From positions 1-35,382 of the forward strand of contig VGIQ01000015.1 in NCBI GenBank assembly GCA_016867835.1: a stretch of DNA of 35,382 bases, in the 5' to 3' direction. The notes below the pieces were generated by a model. It saw nothing but the letters and a program-made list of their open reading frames with translations. It had not been told where the DNA came from and searched no databases. A program made the position numbers and the translations under genes. This DNA comes from Calditrichota bacterium. Its GTDB lineage: Bacteria; Electryoneota; AABM5-125-24; Hatepunaeales; Hatepunaeaceae. This document shows, one piece after another, positions 33,878 through 35,382 of the stretch. The stretch's first letter is position 1. Every line of letters begins with the position of its first letter.

Positions 33878-33906
33878 TTGACTTCTTGACCCGGGCATGT
33901 TATGAT
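33878..33906 (+). promoter_or_regulatory. Strong sigma70-like promoter of the mini-CTD gene
   Basis: TTGACT (33878-33883), exactly 17 bases, then TATGAT (33901-33906), preceded by AAAAGGC. This is the closest consensus match in the window. It lies about 118 bases before the ATG at 34024, leaving a long leader. Confidence 0.65.
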
Positions 33907-34023
33907 ATGGATGCATCCTGCATCTGGCGGGTGAACAGTCCGGCTACCCTTCGTTGTCAGCCTGCCCGATGGGGCAGTTCGATATCGCCGCGTTCATCAA
34001 AGCACGTTTCTACGGAGGTCCCC

Positions 34024-34411
34024 ATGTTCGCTCCTCGCGCTACTCGTTCCCTCGTGAGCCTCTTCACGCTCGGAGTCGTCTTCCTCTCTCTTAGCCTATC
34101 CCCCGGAGGCGCGATGGCTGCGACCTACGTCACAGACGGGATCGGAATCCCGCCCTACGCAATGCACCTTGAGGCCTTCCCCAACCCGTTCAACTCCACT
34201 ACCACCATCAGAATCGCCTTGCCATGGGCAGGTGACATTTCGCTGCGTTTGGTTGGTGCACAAGGGAGACAGGTGGCAGCGGCGCATCTGGCCCGGCAGA
34301 AAGGCTGATGGGGTTAGGGTGAATTCTGGGATATACCTTTGCCTTGCCATATATCAAACGCAGAACGGATATAGTGCTACTGCGTATCATAAATTGCTTC
34401 TAATGCGTTAG
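34024..34411 (+). pseudogene. Frameshifted signal peptide plus T9SS sorting-domain mini-gene
   Basis: ATG 34024 follows a strong GGAGGT (34014-34019). The product starts with a signal peptide (about residues 1-32). With only about 12 residues between, it enters a T9SS sorting-domain start (AFPNPFNSTTTIRIALP then GDISLRLVGAQGRQVAA) and stops at 34308. The rest of the sorting domain (NSGIYLC to YHKLLLMR) lies in the next frame to 34411. Removing one A from AAA at 34300-34302 joins the two frames into about 128 residues with a complete-looking sorting domain. There is no functional domain between signal peptide and tag. The sequence after the shift is distinctly AT-richer, like the next gene. 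It may be a decayed or recombined cargo remnant, a sequencing error or a real mini-protein. Confidence 0.7.
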
Positions 34412-34419
34412 GAGACTCG

Positions 34420-35310
34420 ATGAAAATTGCTACTATTAGGAGTCTTTCTGTGCATAATCTTCCGCTAATGTTCTTAGCTTTGCCCTCGTTGGCATTGCTT
34501 TTCAGCAGTAGCCAATTGTGCTGCCAAACACACATCGGCGGATGGATAAATGGAACACTTACGCGAGAGGGTAATCCTTATCATGCTGATGATGGATCCA
34601 ACGGATTTGGAGTAAGGAACGGAGACACGCTTCTTATTGAGCCAGGTGTAATTATCCTTATTCCATGGCGCGGCATTATAATCGTCGAGGGTGTGTTGCT
34701 AGCATTAGGAGCAAATGAGGATTCTATCTATTTTGATAGATTGGGAAATCGAAATTGGATTGGCATTATCTTCATGGACACTCTAAGGTCACAGCAATGC
34801 TCCATGTTTCAATTTTGTATTTTCAATAATATGAGCCCACCCAATGAGTTCGCCAATGAGCCACCCGCCATTTCCATTTCCGAATACTATGATTCAATTC
34901 GTTTTGACTGGTGTATGTTTAGCAATTTTAGAGTTGGCGTTTCCACAATCAGGGCGCAGGTGGCGCGCATTTCAAACTGTCAATTTGTCAATATGACAGG
35001 TATTTCGGGATTCGCATTTAGCCCAGGTTTCAACAATACTTTCATTGAATCATCTATTTTCAATCGGGTTATTATTGGGATAGCTACAGGAGGTGGTTTC
35101 ATGCTCCAGGGTTGCCTTTTCCTAGAATGTGACAGGGCAGTATCGTATGTAGTATATGATCCAGTGGAATTACCGCTTGTAGTCAGAAATTGCATATTCG
35201 TTTTGGGAAATCCAACTCTTAGTATTAATTGTATTGTCTTGTCAACGTGTTTACAATCAAGCAGCTTTTGGAGCCGCGATAAGTCGTTCTGCTGGGGTGC
35301 AGCCGTTTAG
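34420..35310 (+). CDS. AT-rich secreted beta-helix-like protein, truncated by an IS element
   Basis: The frame opens with ATG preceded by AGGAG at 7 bases and lies 8 bp after the mini-CTD frame. The first about 36 residues form a signal peptide (MKIATIRSL, hydrophobic core FLALPSLALLFS). The rest reads like a right-handed beta-helix: repeated short strands such as 'NGDTLLIEPGVIILI', 'ARISNCQFVNMTG' and 'VRNCIFVLG', similar in style to the beta-helix part of the 1718-5680 protein. The last about 25 codons (from about 35235) overlap the IS481-type element, so the true gene was probably longer and the printed C-terminus is vector-like read-through. Composition is clearly AT-rich compared with the GC-rich chromosome, suggesting transfer. 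Function is unknown. Confidence 0.7.
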   Translation: MKIATIRSLSVHNLPLMFLALPSLALLFSSSQLCCQTHIGGWINGTLTREGNPYHADDGSNGFGVRNGDTLLIEPGVIILIPWRGIIIVEGVLLALGANEDSIYFDRLGNRNWIGIIFMDTLRSQQCSMFQFCIFNNMSPPNEFANEPPAISISEYYDSIRFDWCMFSNFRVGVSTIRAQVARISNCQFVNMTGISGFAFSPGFNNTFIESSIFNRVIIGIATGGGFMLQGCLFLECDRAVSYVVYDPVELPLVVRNCIFVLGNPTLSINCIVLSTCLQSSSFWSRDKSFCWGAAV

Positions 35311-35382
35311 TCTATAGCCCTGATGCGGGCGGTTACAGTTATACTCGTTCATGAACCTGTCCAGGTCACTCTGGAGCTGTTC
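35235..35382 (-). mobile_element. End of an IS481-type insertion sequence (runs off right edge)
   Basis: The element's transposase is on the minus strand and its 3' end is at 35257. The probable terminal inverted repeat starts near 35235 (TGTCTTGTCAACGTGTTTAC), just outside the stop codon. The other end lies beyond the window, so the boundary is inferred. Confidence 0.6.
35257..35382 (-). CDS. IS481-family transposase, C-terminal fragment
   Basis: The minus strand is open from the right edge to a TGA at 35259-35257 (41 residues in view). It encodes 'DLDRFMNEYNCNRPHQGYRL' followed by NGCTPAERLI, typical of the C-terminal end of IS481 integrase-core transposases (the RPHQGYR.NG.TPAE block). 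The catalytic DDE residues are outside the window, so the copy cannot be judged intact. It lies in the interrupted beta-helix gene. Confidence 0.85.
   Translation of the reverse strand, partial: EQLQSDLDRFMNEYNCNRPHQGYRLNGCTPAERLIAAPKAA

Overview
This window looks like a chromosomal contig from an uncultivated, fairly GC-rich Gram-negative bacterium of the FCB (Fibrobacteres-Chlorobi-Bacteroidetes) superphylum. The evidence is a full-length SprA/Sov-type type IX secretion (T9SS) translocon gene, cargo proteins ending in a T9SS type A sorting domain (NPF near its start, a basic stretch and KVVLLK at the end), a Bacteroidetes-type PUR-alpha (DUF3276) protein, and large secreted beta-helix / LamG / fibronectin-like proteins. 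I cannot assign the phylum more precisely. It does not look like a typical low-GC Bacteroidetes, because several genes have Shine-Dalgarno sequences and sigma70-like promoters.

Layout. 1-5680 (minus strand): two large secreted adhesin-like proteins; the LamG protein runs off the left edge. 5681-5975: divergent promoter region. 5976-12848: sprA. 12848-13143: repeat-filled spacer ending in a promoter that resembles the sprA promoter. 13144-16561: fabH, overlapped by an AT-richer accessory cassette of ORF6N protein, AAA ATPase and TOPRIM/DUF4276-like protein, a candidate defence module. 16614-27135 (plus strand): a polytopic membrane protein, a DUF420 protein, an oligopeptide-binding lipoprotein, an NhaD-type antiporter, butyrate kinase, a PUR-domain protein, an O-methyltransferase, a small transaldolase, and an AAA/STAND-like ATPase that overlaps the transaldolase stop. 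Between these lie several dispersed palindromic repeats.

27158-29673 (minus strand): a tight HlyD - VTC - DUF4956 operon. It diverges from a 1291-residue secreted CotH-kinase protein with a T9SS tag (29881-33756). The intergenic region between them carries two palindromes that lie on the predicted operon promoter. 34024-35382: a mosaic end. It holds a tiny signal-peptide-plus-sorting-domain gene broken by a one-base frameshift exactly where base composition drops, then an AT-rich beta-helix gene cut by an IS481-type element whose transposase runs off the right edge.

How the parts fit. The strongest theme is cell-surface export: the T9SS channel (SprA), T9SS-tagged cargo (CotH protein and the mini-CTD gene) and other surface proteins. 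The most interesting candidate systems are the HlyD/VTC/DUF4956/CotH locus, a possible membrane and surface polyphosphate or phosphorylation system, and the ORF6N-ATPase-TOPRIM cassette. No CRISPR array, rRNA or tRNA gene was seen.
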